A stretch of 64,000 nt of DNA. It comes from Escallonia rubra (Eukaryota; Streptophyta; Magnoliopsida; Escalloniales; Escalloniaceae). The translations under genes and the position numbers were made by a program. Location of the stretch: NCBI GenBank assembly GCA_033065855.1, contig JAVXUO010002032.1:124001-188000 (forward strand), given 5' to 3'. The notes under the pieces are model-generated. The model saw only the letters and a program-made list of their open reading frames with translations, searched no databases and was not told the origin of the DNA. Shown here in pieces: positions 10,677-23,500 of the stretch. How positions within the stretch are numbered: the first letter of the stretch is position 1; each line of letters begins with the position of its first letter.

Positions 10677-13600
10677 CTACTGGTAATATCTATGCAAGTT
10701 CTCAGCATTCCAAGTACGAGGGATGGGTTCTCCAGAAAGTTTCCCTAGTGCGTAGGCGCCCGGTTTGAGCACCTTTATAACACGGTAGGGTCCTTCCCAG
10801 TTTGGAGATAACTTTCCCGTCGCTGCCTTTGGATCGAAAACTTCTAGTTTGCGAAGGACCAAATCCCCTTCGTTGAACTGTTTGGATCGGACTCTCTGAT
10901 TGTAATATCGTGCCACTCGCTGTTTTATGACGACAGATCGTGCCTGGGCTTGAGTTCGAGCTTCGTCTATCAAATCAAGATTTGCTCAGAGTCCGTCTTC
11001 GTTGTTTAATTCGTTGAAATGTAGGGCCCGTAATGTTGGAACTCCTATCTCAACTGGCAACATTGCTTCCGCTCCGTAGCAGAGTAAGAAAGGTGTTTCC
11101 CCGGTGACTGAATGTGGAGTTGTTCGATAAGCCCACAATACTTTGGGGATTTCGTCCACCTATGCACCTTTAGCTTCGTCTAGCTTCTTCTTCAATCCTT
11201 GTAGGATGCTTCGATTCATGTTTTCGGTCTGTCCGTTGGATTGTGGATGAGCTACAGACGTGAATCTCAAATCGATCGATAGATTCGTACAAAAGGTTCG
11301 AAAGTTGTTGTTATCAAATTGCTTTCCATTATCAACGATCAAGGCCTTTGGTATTTCGAAGCGGCAGACGACATTTTTCCAGAAGAACTCTTCACACTTG
11401 GCTGAAGTAATGGTAGCCAAAAATTCTGCTTCAGTCCATTTGGTGAAGTAGTCTATTGTCACGATTACGAATCGTCGTTGTCCAGTCGCCATGGGAAAAG
11501 GTCCCAAAAGATCCATTCCCCAAACAGCAAAGGGGATTGGAGAAACAATTGAGGCCAAAGGAACAACCGGTGTATGAGAAATCGGCGCGAATTTCTGGCA
11601 TTTATCGCATTTTCGAGTGAAGTCAATCGCGTCTTTCTGCATCGTAGGCCAGTAGTATCCTTGCCTTAGGATTTTCTGTGCCAATGTTCTCCCTCCAAGA
11701 TGTTGGCCGCATATCCCTTCATGAACTTCTTGTAGTGCGTAAAGGGATTCTGATGGACGTAGACATCTGAGGTAAGGAAGGCTGAACGATTTCTTGTATA
11801 AAGTCCCTTCTACCAAAGCATACCGGGCAGCTTTGACACGAAGATTTCTGGCTTCGTGTCTTGTACTTGGTAATTCGCCCGTGGTTAGGTATTTGATGAT
11901 TGTGTCCATCCAACAGGGTTCTTGATCTATGACTTCAACACTAGCTTGAGAAGTGATACTGCGGTTCTTGAGGAACTCAAGGTATATCGGTCGTCGAACA
12001 TCAATTTCTTCAATGGAGGCGAGCCTTGATAATGCATCTGCCTGAGTATTCTGATCCCGGGGAATCTGGCGAATGGTGAAATTTTGGAACTTCACCGCTG
12101 AAATTTTGACTAAATCGAGATATTGAGCCATTCTATCATCTCTGGCTTCATAATCTCCAAGGACATGATTGACTACCAGTTGTGAATCACTATGAACTGA
12201 TAGGGAGTTCACTTTTAAGGCGTGTGCTAACCTTATCCCCGCAAGGAGGGCCTCATACTCTGCTTCGTTATTCGAGGCTTGAAAACCGAAGCGGAGTGCG
12301 TATTCGATAGTAAATCCTTCTGGACTTATAAGAATAATCCCCGCTCCGCTACTGCCAATAGCTGAAGAACCGTCTACATAAAGATTCCAAGGATCTGGAA
12401 CCTCTGAAATTACTAATTGAGGAGGGTCTTCAGGTAGTGTACACTCCACAATGAAATCTGCCAAGGCTTGAGCTTTGATTGCAGTACGAGGTTCGTATTG
12501 GATGTCAAATTCGCCCAACTCTACGGACCAATTGACTAGTCTTCCTGAAGCCTCTGGGCTCAGTAAAACTTTTCTAAGTGGTTGGTCTGTCAGTACAATA
12601 ATAGTATGAGACTGGAAGTATGGTCGAAGACGTCTAGCCGATATGATAAGTGCTAGTGCGATCTTGTCGATCTTCGGGTATCTGGTCTCTACATCTTGCA
12701 AGACTTTGCTAACGTAGTAGATGGGTTTCTGAACTCCATCTTCTTCTCTAATTAGAACAGTACTGACCGCGACGTCTGTGACTGAGAGGTATAGGAATAA
12801 GTCTTCACCTGAAAGTGGTTTTGAAAGTAGGGGTGGAGAACTTAAATAAGTTTTGAGTTCTTCAAACGATTCCTGGCAGCCATCTGTCCAAGTGAAACTT
12901 TTTGCTTTTCTGATAACTTTGAAGAATGGTAAGCATCGTTCAGCTGATCGGGCCATGAACCTTCCCAAGGCTGCAACCCTTCCTGTCAACTCTTGTACTT
13001 GCTTGACTGTTTTTGGGGGCGTCATGTTTTGGATAGCTTTGATCTTCTCTGGGTTCGCTTCGATCCCTCGTTGAGAAACTATAAATCCCAAAAACTTTCC
13101 TGATGCGACTCCGAAAGCGCACTTGACTGGATTCAGCTTCATTCTATACCTTCGAAGGATGTCGAAAGTTTCTTTTAAGTCTTTGGCATGGTATTCAGAT
13201 TTTATGCTTTTGACGAGCATATCGTCGACATAAACTTCCATGTTCTTCCCAATCAAGTCTCGAAATATCATGTTCACCAGACGCTGGTACGTTGCTCCTG
13301 CATTCTTGAGTCCAAAGGGCATCACTTTGTAGCAGTACAACCCTCTCTCTGTGATGAACGAGGTTTTGGAGACGTCGTCTTTGTGCATCATAATCTGGTT
13401 ATAACCAGAATATGCATCCATGAAACTAAGCAGTTCGTGGCCCGAGGTAGAGTCGATAAGAAGATCTATTCTTGGGAGTGGGTAGCTGTCCTTCGGGCAT
13501 GCTTTGTTGAGATTCGTGTAATCCATACATATTCGCCATTTGTCGCCTGATTTAGGAACCATGACTACATTGGCGATCCATTCTGGGTAGTGGACCTCTT

Positions 13601-14538
13601 CAATGAAGTTAGCCGTTAGGAGTTTATCTACTTCTTCTTCAATCTTCTCTTGTCTTTCTGGTGCAAAAGTTCTCTTCTTCTGCTTGACGGGTTTTTTGGA
13701 TGGATCAACATTCAGCCTATGGGTAATGACTTCGGGATCAATGCCAGGCATGTCTGCAGCTGTCCATGCAAATATATCCGCATAGGTTCTCAATAGGTTC
13801 ACCAATTCGAGTTTGGTGTTTTCCTTAAGATTCGAACCTATCCGAACTGTTTTGTTTTCATCTCCGGGATATAGTTCGATGCTAATAAGATCTTCGACTG
13901 GTTCTCCCCTTTGCATCTTTGTATCTTCCCGGAGGTCTTCGATAATGAGTGCTTCTTTGTTCTTTGATCGGCATGAAGTCACATAGCATTGACGAGCTGT
14001 AGTTTGGTCTCCCTTCACCTCGCCAATCCCTTGTTCCGTGGGGAACTTCATCTTGAGGTGGTAGGTTGACACTACTGCCTGTAATTGATTGAGTGCTGGC
14101 CGTCCCAATATGGCGTTGTATGCTGATGGGACTTTTACCACTACAAAATCAAGCATGATGTTGGCCTGTGCCGGTGGTGTGCCAATCGCAACTGGGAGTG
14201 CAATGATACATTCGACAGTGACAGGATGGTTGGAGAACCCATATAACGGTGTATCCATCTTTCGGAGACGGTTCGCTGGAATGTTCATCTTCTGAAACGC
14301 ATCATAAAACAAGACATCGGCGGAACTTCCGTTGTCAATTAGAACACGTTTTACATCAAAGTTCCCAGCCTTCATTGTGATGACTAATGGATCGTCATGG
14401 GGGGTTTTTATACCCCTTGAATCTTCATCGGAAAAGGTGATCGTCGATACGGGTACTATCTTCTGTTTCTTATTCGGGGGCGGACTCGTTATGCATACTT
14501 CTCTGGCGTATGTTTTTCGAGCCTGTCCTGACGAACCT
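10677..14538 (-). pseudogene. Ty3-gypsy pol (protease-RT-RNase H-RNase H-integrase), two in-frame stops
   Basis: One reading frame runs from about 14538 to the TAG at 10677-10679. Numbering from the internal Met at 14375: aspartic protease motif IDNGSSAD (13-20); RT with YVDD (382-385); a degenerate RNase H (about 525-640); a second RNase H with YVDGSS (666-671), NNEAEYEAL (702-710), HSD (728-730) and DQNTQAD (774-780); integrase HHCC (H885, H892, C923, C926); and DDE residues D955, D1015, E1051. A TAG at 11160-11162 ends the longest frame, and a TGA at 10986-10988 follows. Between and after them the same frame encodes the integrase C-terminus. Both stops look like C-to-T type changes. The element cannot make a full integrase. 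No frameshift is seen. Confidence 0.9.
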
Positions 14539-16402
14539 CCTGTTTATTTTGTTTTATATATAATACATGTGTACCGTTAAAATCATACCAATAAACTTTT
14601 TCTTTTCTTGTCTAAGTTAATTAACTAGTAGGAAGAGGAAAACAAAACAAAAGTAAAACACATGACTTTAAATAAAAAAAAACGACGCACAAACTATAGA
14701 AGCCTTTGTTTTCATATTAACTACTTATTGCCCGGTGAAATGCATCGACAACTTTTGTAAAATCGTAGTATAGCGTAAAACACGTAAATTAGGAAGAAAA
14801 ACAAAATAGACAGAGCAACAAAAACAATGAGTGGGTGGAGATAAAATATAACATCCTTTTTGGTTATATTCAAATTCTCTTCTCATTAAAAGAAACATTA
14901 GTTATTAGCTCTTTAGGTTCAAAAGAGTATTTTTGTTTAGCCTCACGCATACTGATCTGATTTGGGATTGTAAATATTAGCAAAAAAGATTCAGACATCA
15001 TATTTTGTTACTTAAAGATTCAGATGCTTTCCTTGTTTTTATATGACAGAGAGAGTTATGTGAAATGTACATGTATTTTTCTCTCCGTGTATATATTTTT
15101 ATAGTCCGAAACTTTAATTACTTCTTTCTATTTTATTTTATGGAAAGAGAGTGATCTTCCTATTTCACTTTAATTACTTCTTTCTATTTTATTTTATGTC
15201 TTTCACTTTAATTTGTCCTCTTATCCTTTACGCTTTTTCTTGCATACTAAGTTAGTATGCCAAAGCTATGCAAGTATGGATCACGACTCGGACGAGTGAC
15301 TAGATGCGTCATATCACTCCTTTATCTTGGGAAACCAACGTCGTCACACGGACAAGTGTACTGTTCGTGTTGCTTAGCTTAGAAGTAAAATTACTGTTGA
15401 GAAATTCGTGAAGGGTCAAAATGAGTTGTCTACTTTCTTGTTACTATTTCGTAAGGAGACTCCAAGGTCCTAGCACCGAAAGGGTTGCAATAATGTGTAT
15501 ATACGAACCAACATTTTTGTATATGAACCGTTGTAATTTTGTTACAAAACTTGTCAGTGCTAGCTGTGAATTAAGACTCAATAGGAACTTCGTGAGTTTG
15601 TATTTATCTTCAACTAGTAAAACGAAAGAGTCTCATGTCGTATTATTCTTGACTCAAATTGCTAGCTAGTAAGGGTTAAGCGAAGGAAACTAGTGTTTAT
15701 GATTACTGCAAAATTATTCTTCATTGGATTAACTTGAACTCCTTAAACTCAAAGAACTCATTAAGGACATCAAATTCTGAAACATATGCTAAATTAGTTG
15801 TGAAATGGCCAACGCAAATGAGATCTAGAAAACAATAGTTTTACTTTTACTTGAAACTTTTTATAAAAAGATGCGATTTTATTCTATTTACATCTTCTAG
15901 GAAAGTACATATCATGCATTAGCTTCCTTTTTTATCGCTTGAAAGCATAAAATATCATTAAAACGTACCCATATCTCATTTACGTACTTGTACGTCGTGA
16001 CGTCATGAAGTGATTACGTAGCTAAGCCGAATTTTAGCAAATTTTCATGATTAGCACACTAAATTTGGCTTGCTTCCTGCCTTTCAGTTTCTTAGTCAAT
16101 TACTTCATTAAAATGAGACCCTTAAGCAGCCCTAATGGAATCACACCACCGGCGACGTTAAATGATGGTCCAGTCACCCCATCAGTGGGGTTAGCCTCGT
16201 CTCTGTTGTTAACTTTTTTTTATCAGAGAGACGATGACTCAGATCTCAATTAGGGAAAAGTCTAAGTCCCCACCCGTGTACTCCTCTGGTTCCTCAGGGA
16301 ATCTACCAAAGTTCCCTCTAGAATTGACTGTATAAAGTATTTGTAATGCATGCTTGTTTTGTCATATTCAGTTAGCGAACAAGCACCTGATTGCACGTAT
16401 AT
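14539..16402 (+). repeat. Repeat R1, copy 2, right part
   Basis: R1 resumes at tgtttattttgttttatat and runs to gcacgTATAT at 16402. It is closely similar to copy 4 (32976-34292). It has an extra block near 14757-15060 (aaaatcgtagtatagcg and on), also seen near 52350-52600, and a local duplication of tacttctttctattttatttta near 15118-15200. No gene is supported. Confidence 0.75.
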
Positions 16403-18100
16403 TGTTACGAAATCACTCTAGATAAATATGTATAGAACACGATAACCAAATAAGAAAACACAAAAAATATGGGAGAACTCAAATCCACTTTGCACAAGTC
16501 AGATTTACGAAGCTCACTCACGTGTATCTCTCAACTGTTTTCATACTCAAAGAAGGACTCTTCTTTCTTTCTTTCCTACTTCTTCTCCTTCCTTTCTGGA
16601 CACTTTCTTGCAATGTGATCAATCTCTTTACAATACCAGCATTCAATACTGGACTTATCCTGCTTTCCACGAGACTTAGACATATCTTTTACATGTCCTG
16701 GATTTCTGCTTCTAGATCGACATCTGCCTCTTCCATGACCATTCTTATTTTCAGACCTTACCACCAGACACATCTATATTCGACAATTGATTGCTTGAAC
16801 TTCCATGACCATTCTTATTTTCAGACCTTACCACCAGACATTCGCCTTGACTGTTTGAACTCGTCCCATTAATTCTGCTCGAGTCCATAAGAGCCGACAT
16901 AACATCATCAACAAGCAATGTCTCATTCCCAATAAGCAACGTAGTCTTCAAGGTCTCATATGATTTTGGAAGCGAAGATAACAACAAAATCGCCTGATCT
17001 TCCTCCTCGAGTTTAACATCTATACTCGACAATTGGGACACCAACCGGTTAAATTCTGATATATGATCACCTAGATCTGAACCTTCATCCATCCGTAACT
17101 GGCACAGATCTTTCTTCAGATATAACCGATTCGACAAAGATTTTGACATATATATATTCTCCAATTTCTGCCACAGAGATGTTGGAAAAGTCTCTGTCAA
17201 AACCTGCTACTTAACCTTCGGGGCTAGATTCAACCGTATCGTAGATACAACCTTAGCCTGTAATTCCTCCCAATCGTCATGTTCCATTGACTCAGACTTA
17301 TTCCCCAGCAAAGGCTTGAGCAATCCTTGATGCACAAGGATATCCTTCACCGTGCTCTGCCATATGCCAAAATTCGTCTTCCCATCGAATTATTCATAGG
17401 CATACTTCATGGTCGTGTTGTTCGTCATATTTATCCTCTCAAATCAATTTTAATTTTGCCCAAAAAATAAACCTGGAAGCTCTTGATACCACTTGTAAGC
17501 TCCTTCTTACAAGCAGCTATTTCTTCTTGGAGCTCCGTGACTTGTCCCTTAAGATCCTTGTGTCGTTGCACCTCCCACTTGGTGAGATCCTTATCCCTCT
17601 CCTCTATCAAGTCATCTAGCTCCTCCGCGAACACATTGACTTTTCGTTCCAGCACAGTTAATCGACTGTCAACCTCCAAGTCATCTAATTTGTTGAAGAT
17701 TAGCTCCACCTGACTTGCAACAGTCAGCTGCACGTTTTCCTCCTCGTCGATGTCGAGGTTTCAAAGTACCGCTCCAAGTGCCAAAAGAAGTTATTCACCT
17801 GCCTCGCCTCTCTCGTTCCATCGTATGATCTCGGCTCCGACATTTTCTTTTGCCTTGGCTGCACCGCGATACACCCCTACCTCGTAGCTCTTGTAAGCTC
17901 TTTCTTACAAGCAGCTAGTTCTTCTTGGAGCTCCGTGACTTGTCCCTTTGAGGTCCTTCCGCCATTGCACCTCACGCTTGGTGAAATGGGCGACCCTCTC
18001 CTCGATCAAGTCATCTAGCTCCTCCGCGAACACATCGACTTTCCACTTTAGCACATTTAATCGACTGTCTACCTCCAAGTCATCTAATTGATATCGGCTG
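16403..18100 (-). mobile_element. Inverted gag element, truncated copy
   Basis: It begins TGTTACGAAATCAC directly after TATAT, exactly as the complete copy at 34293. It contains the gag fragment and the duplicated coiled-coil block of that copy. Its right half is missing: near 18090-18225 the sequence passes into HSP70-related DNA, so no right TSD exists. A segment of about 45 bp (ttccatgaccattcttatt...ccagac) is duplicated at about 16730 and 16801. Confidence 0.7.
16576..17428 (-). pseudogene. Copia-type gag (UBN2 family) pseudogene, copy 1
   Basis: Minus strand; the start ATG is at 17426-17428. The frame has the copia gag hallmarks: WEELQAK-like segment, LENIYMSKSLSNRLYLKKDL, LLSSLPKSYE, and a C-terminal CCHC knuckle (CWYCKEIDHIARKC, CX2CX4HX4C) ending in ERKEKK. 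A TAA lies about a dozen codons in, and is shared with the second copy. A stop near 17205 and an internal duplication between the core and the zinc knuckle break the frame further. No protease or RT follows; an LTR-like end lies directly downstream. Confidence 0.8.
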
Positions 18101-18177
18101 TCATATTTGATTAAGAATATATCAGCCTTATCACTACCATCAACCTTGAAACCTACAGTTTTAACCCCTAACCACAC
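17431..18177 (-). pseudogene. Gag-like coiled-coil region, tandemly duplicated
   Basis: A minus-strand segment encodes SEPRSYDGTREARQVNNFF, then a heptad-rich stretch (ELIFNKLDDLEVDSRL..., ERKVNVFAEELDDLIEER) resembling the N-terminal part of gypsy gag proteins. The block from about 17490 to 17888 is repeated from 17889 onward, truncated, with a frameshift near 17948. Each unit starts with the hairpin CTTGTAAG-ctcctt-CTTACAAG. Joining gypsy-type gag to copia gag suggests a mosaic; the family call is tentative. Confidence 0.5.
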
Positions 18178-18224
18178 CTCAAAGATGTATCACCCTTAGG
18201 AGATAATGAAGATCCTGCAAGTAC

Positions 18225-18330
18225 TTTCGAGCTCCTTCCTCTTCTAATTGAACTCGTCCGCTTTTCCAAGCGGGTTCTACCCCACCAGTAGATGGCCTGA
18301 ACAACTGTATCCGGAATATGTAGGATTCTA
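18225..18330 (-). pseudogene. HSP70 C-terminal fragment
   Basis: Minus-strand sequence aligns with the last coding stretch of HSP70 copy A (20575-20680): acagttgttcaggc, atctactgg, gacgagttcaat, aggaaggagct and gaaagtact are shared, with many substitutions. A more diverged match continues to about 18085 (a parallel to the 3' flank of copies A and B). It is too short and mutated to encode anything, but it marks a third tail-end copy of this HSP70 type. Confidence 0.7.
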
Positions 18331-18555
18331 CGGGTCCGATCCAATTAAGTGGCCTAATGCGTCATAGTCATTTTGGCTATTTATTTGACTTGGATATTAA
18401 TTAATTAAGCTGGCAAAATAATATTATGTGCCTATTTTATTTTAGCATCCAATACACTAATTACTTATGATTTATAAGAGGCTTCTATATAGACCCTGAT
18501 CTCTTAACCTGATGGACGTTTGAAATTTGACAAGTTTAGGGTTGATCCCACTTCT

Positions 18556-18595
<40 letters not shown>

Positions 18596-20536
18596 CTTTT
18601 CTTGGAGACTACAATATCATAATTTTGGCTTGCCTCCTAGATTAGTAAAAAAAATACACAATTCTATTCATTCATTAAGAGAGGAGGGGAGTAGTGAAGA
18701 TCAATGCCAAGGGACACGTTTGCTTCCGCATCTTCGCATTCTTATGATAATTTATGACTTCCTTTGATTTTGGTGAGTGTGTAATCTTGTTGTTCTTTTA
18801 TTTATACTATTGTAAGATTCAAAAGGTCTTGATTTTGGGGTCAAGATGAATGATTTAATAAAATTGTGTTAATCAATTGCATGAACATAGAACTTTTCTT
18901 TTAAGATTTTTGGAATTTTGTTTTCTAATCTGAACTCCAGATTGAAATAATTTAGGTTTGAATGTGAACGTGAGAAGAAAAAGAAAAAAAAAAGATTGTA
19001 TGGTGTCACGCGTTAATCAATTAGGATAGAAGAGTCCATGTTCGGCTCTGTAGAAAAAGGGCCTGCTACACGGCTAAGCCAATTCAGCCTGTTTTTTAAC
19101 TGTTTAATCGGGCCTTACAAAATAAATTTTAGCTACCGAAACAACTGGGGAACTCCATTCTGCATATATGTATATACATGTATATAAGCATTGAATAGAA
19201 GTCTACAATTGAAGCCTTTGTACAATAATCTAAGTAAAAGCCTAGAACTGAAACCTTTTTATAATAATAACAATAATTAATAATAATAATAATAATCCAA
19301 TAAAGGAACTTCCTTGTACCAGCTCTATAGGCATTAAGAAATGATGAACATTTAAAGTCATATATAGAAGTCTGGAAGTTGTATTATAAGAAATATTGTT
19401 GGGTAATTAGTGCCCTTGAACTAATGAGCCAAGTGTTTTAAAATACCAGGTCTAATGATTTGACACTCTAAGCTCGTTGTATCTATAGAAACAACTTTCT
19501 GGACCAAAGGATCATCATCTATCACGTATTTATAGTTGTGCCATATTTATAGCTGTGCCATGTCAAAGATGATGAGATGTGTAGGGTAAGTCTCATCACC
19601 CGGCAGAAGTCCACAGAGTTATATGAAATTACATGTCCGAAAAGTTAATTTCGTGGTTGCGGGGAAAATATTTTAGTGAAAACAAAACGTAAGAGTATCG
19701 TCAGAAAATTGTTGACAAACAGTTTTTTATCACATAAATTGAACACAATACCGAATAATTTCGAGCCTTTGCATTCCGCCACCATGATTATATGTGTCTC
19801 TTATGTCAGCTGTATGTTTGTGATACTTCCGTCCAGCGCAACAAAGTAGTGAAATGCAGAGGAACATGAAATCTTTTCTTGTACTAGGTAAAGATGAGAG
19901 GAAAGAAATCGTTATTTTGTGAAAATGAAAACACTCTTTTTTGAGGGAAAGAGAGGTGCAACTTTGAGGATTTTAACTTCTCACGTGGCTAATATATTGC
20001 TTTTGATATTGCATAGTCCTTGTCCTTCAAACATGGAAAAGCCTAATATGTACTGGATAAAATCCGGGGACCTAACACCTTCTTGATTACTGACGATCAT
20101 AGTGAGCATTCTGCATAAAACAGGACTTCTGTTTCTGTGCCACAATCCTGAATATAGGTTATGAAAAATCAAATTTTATGCTTCAGGGGTGCAACAAGAG
20201 ACTATCTTTAGTGACAATTCAAGTGCTTTTGACGACATTTTCAATCTTGGAACGGGTAATTGCGCAGCTCAAGTGAAATAACATTATAGCGAGATAAATG
20301 AATTCCAACACTAGCGTCGTACAAGTGAACCACAGATTGAAAGTGAGAAGTAATTGGATTAAGGATTGTCATATACAGTAGGGTCTAGAAAAAGAAGTTA
20401 CATAACACAAAACAGGAATAGAGGGATTAACATCCTATTACTATCACTATCCTTGAATCTCCAGTTTTTACCCCTAAGCACAATAACAACCTCAATCTTG
20501 AGGCCTGATTATGTGGAACACGCTTCATCATTTATA
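18331..20536. other. No gene seen: 3' flank of HSP70 A, duplicated at 27890-30386
   Basis: AT-rich sequence with a TA run at about 18557-18592 and a TAA microsatellite near 19262-19297. From about 18480 it is colinear with 27890-30386, showing that the tandem duplication included about 2 kb downstream of the HSP70 stop codon. Confidence 0.7.
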
Positions 20537-23500
20537 TCACAAGCTAAAATTGCGCATCATGGCAATGATAGGGTTGCAGGTACTTTCAAGCTCCTTCCTC
20601 TTGTTATTGAACTCGTCCACTTCTGCAAGCTGGTTCCTATCCAACCAGTAGATCGCCTGAACAACTGCATCCTGAACCTTCTTCTTGTCAGCCTCGGGAA
20701 TCATGTAATTAGTCTTCTGATCATTAACAGTGCTTCTCATCTTGTACGCATAATTTTCCAAGGCAACCTTGGCATCGACCCTCTTCTTGTACTCCTCGTC
20801 CTCAGCTTTGTACTTCTCAGCCTCTACTGTCATTTTATTAATCTCTTCTGCGGACAACCTTCCCTTGACATTGGTAATAGTGACACTGTTCTTCTTACCA
20901 GTGGACGACTCCTCTGCAGAGACATTCAAGATGCCATTGACATCAATATCAAAGCAGACACTTACTTTTGGGACATGCCTTGGTGCAGGTGGAACTCCAC
21001 AGAGATCAAATTCTCCCAAGAAGTTGTTATCTTGGGCTCGTGCTCTTTCACCCTGGTACACAGGAAAACTGACAACAGTCTGGTTGTCATACCTCGTGGT
21101 GAAACCCTTCTTCATCTTGGCAGGAACTGGTGTGTTCCTTGGAATTACAAAACTCATTTCACCTCCGTTGGTATCCACTCCCAGAGATAGAGGTGTGACA
21201 TCCAGAAGCGTTACCTTATAAACCTGACCATCCAAGATGGCAGCTTGAACAGCAGCACCAAAGGCAACAGCCTCATCTTGGTTGATACTCTTGCAAAGTT
21301 CCTTACCATGAAAGAAATCCTGTAAAATCTTCTGCACCTTAGGAATTCTTGTAGATCCACCAACAAGAACCACGTCATGGACATTGCTCCTGTCGAACTT
21401 CGCATCTCTCAAACAACTTTCAACAGGCTCCAAACAGTTCATGAACAGATCTATGTTAAGTTCCTCGAATCTGGCACGCGTAATGGTAGTGTAAAAATCA
21501 ATACCCTCAAACAAACAATCTATTCCGAGGTTGGCCTGAACGCTGGATGACAGAGTCCTTTTCACCCTCTCGGAAGCAGTCCTCAACCTCCTAAGAGCTC
21601 TAGGGTCTCCACTGATGTCCTTTTTGTGCTTCCTCTTGATCTCCTGCACAAAGTGGTCCACCACCCTGTTATCGAAGTCCTGTCCTCCAAGGTGAGTGTC
21701 TCCAGCAGTGGCTTTCACTTCGAATTTACCCTCTTCAATACTGAGCAGAGACACATCAAACGTACCACCCCCCAGATCAAAAATAAGCACATTCTTTCCA
21801 CCAACAGTAGCTGCCCTATTGTTTAAACCATATGCAATGGCAGCAGCAGTAGGCTCGTTGATGATGCGCGTCACATTGAGACCAGCAATAGCTCCAGCAT
21901 CCTTGGTAGCCTGGCGCTGAGAGTCATTGAAATAGGCAGGGACAGTGACTACAGCATTTTTCACTGTTGAACCAAGAAAGGCCTCAGCAGTCTCACGCAT
22001 CTTAAATAGGACCATGGAAGAGATCTCCTCAGCGGCAAGTTGCTTCTCCTCACCTTTGTAGTCGACCACTATCAAAGGCTTGTCAGCAGGACCAGAAATG
22101 ACTTTGAATGGCCAGAGCTTCATATCACTCTGTACCAGTGCATCAGTGAATCTTCTACCAATCAAGCGCTTTGCATCTGTCATCAAAACAAACGTTATCA
22201 TTACAATAATGCAACATAGTGATATAGAGACACTGCCACCCCAGTCAAAAACAAGAGATCATTAGAAAAAACTCTTTTAGTGCTTAAAATACAACTATGA
22301 TTTTCAGTTAGTTCACGATTAATCATATGGGCATCAAAGTAGCAATTACATGTATACTAACAGAAGTGCTGCACTTAATAAAGCTGACTAAACCAAGGCT
22401 TCATCCTGGTTGATAAATCCTTCAAAGGATCACATGCTGGACAGCTAAAAAGTTATCTTGTGCTAAAAAGTTATCTTGTTTATACTACCCAAGCATGTCC
22501 TCGTAGACATAGAGCAAAACCTAAGATATGTTCTATGATGATAGTCATGACTGAAGAGCTCACATATTTTTGTATTCCATGTCGCAAGCATATGTTCAAT
22601 TTCCGGTGGAGTAACATTTTCAGATATACCTTGGTTATATTTCGTCTCTTAAAGGCTTGAGAAGTCAAGTGTCAAAAGTCTTTTCTCAAATCACCTAAAA
22701 GAAAATTAGTAATTTAGAGGCCTATTGAAATCTATTTAAAATTTCCATCTACGTTTTGGCTCAAATAAAAAAACCAACAAAAAAAATGAGAAAAAGGACA
22801 GAAGGATGGCAGAATCATGCGTATCACACTTATCAGTCCCCTTATATTTCGACTGGCGATGCACGAAGCAGTTAGATCACAATACTCACATACATATGAA
22901 CCCAACTCACAGATAGAATATACATTACTGCTTACTAGTAAAAGCAGGTGCGAATACAAATCCTTCAATAACCAATATTAAGATGTGTTACTCCCAGAAC
23001 GACATATTCCCACTAGTCCTGCTCCTTGAAAATTCTACTGGTCAAAACTTATAATATTGTAATCATTCCGGTCACCTGATCGATGTGTAAGATTATCTGG
23101 GAAACAAGTCTTTAGTTCGTTACTAAAGATCTTCATTCTCTTGAAGTTCCACAAGCACACAATGATAACCGTATCAACATATACAGTCCTTAGACAGGGG
23201 GCAGGGAGGACAAAAGACTTGTGCAACACTTAGCTTTACTGGAAGTGGACACAATCGACTACAAGGGCCAAAGCAGATTTATGGGAGGGTAAAAATAATA
23301 TGAAGGGGAGGTGACCAAGCATCAAATGTCAATTACGTCAAGTCAGCCAACATTTTGGCCCCATTGTTCATAAAATGATGCAATCAACAAAGGTATGTGT
23401 AAAATTACCAGTCGCGCATAAGTATTCCACCAAAAGATGAAAAAGATCTTTTTGACTAGAGATAATGTAGATAGATCTTAGTTGGATGGAGAGGGAGCGG

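Larger units (their letters stand above)
6174..14538 (-). mobile_element. Truncated Ty3-gypsy element, Tat/Retand type
   Basis: Read on the minus strand, from right to left: protease, reverse transcriptase, two RNase H domains, integrase, untranslated region with a 65-bp tandem array, an opposite-strand accessory gene, a second tandem array and the 3' LTR. Dual RNase H, an antisense extra ORF and tandem repeats near the 3' end are known traits of the Tat lineage, and Retand is named for its tandem repeat. The gag and 5' LTR are absent: the pol frame is open to about 14538 and then switches abruptly into R1. The left LTR end is clean. Confidence 0.8.

Noticed and set aside
14332..14580. Plus-strand ORF crossing the pol/R1 junction
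   Set aside because: It is antisense to the gypsy protease frame and spans a repeat junction.
20366..21221. Plus-strand ORFs of 274 and 150 aa (and the equivalents at 30252-30873)
   Set aside because: Antisense shadows of HSP70 exon 2; the minus strand carries the conserved domains.
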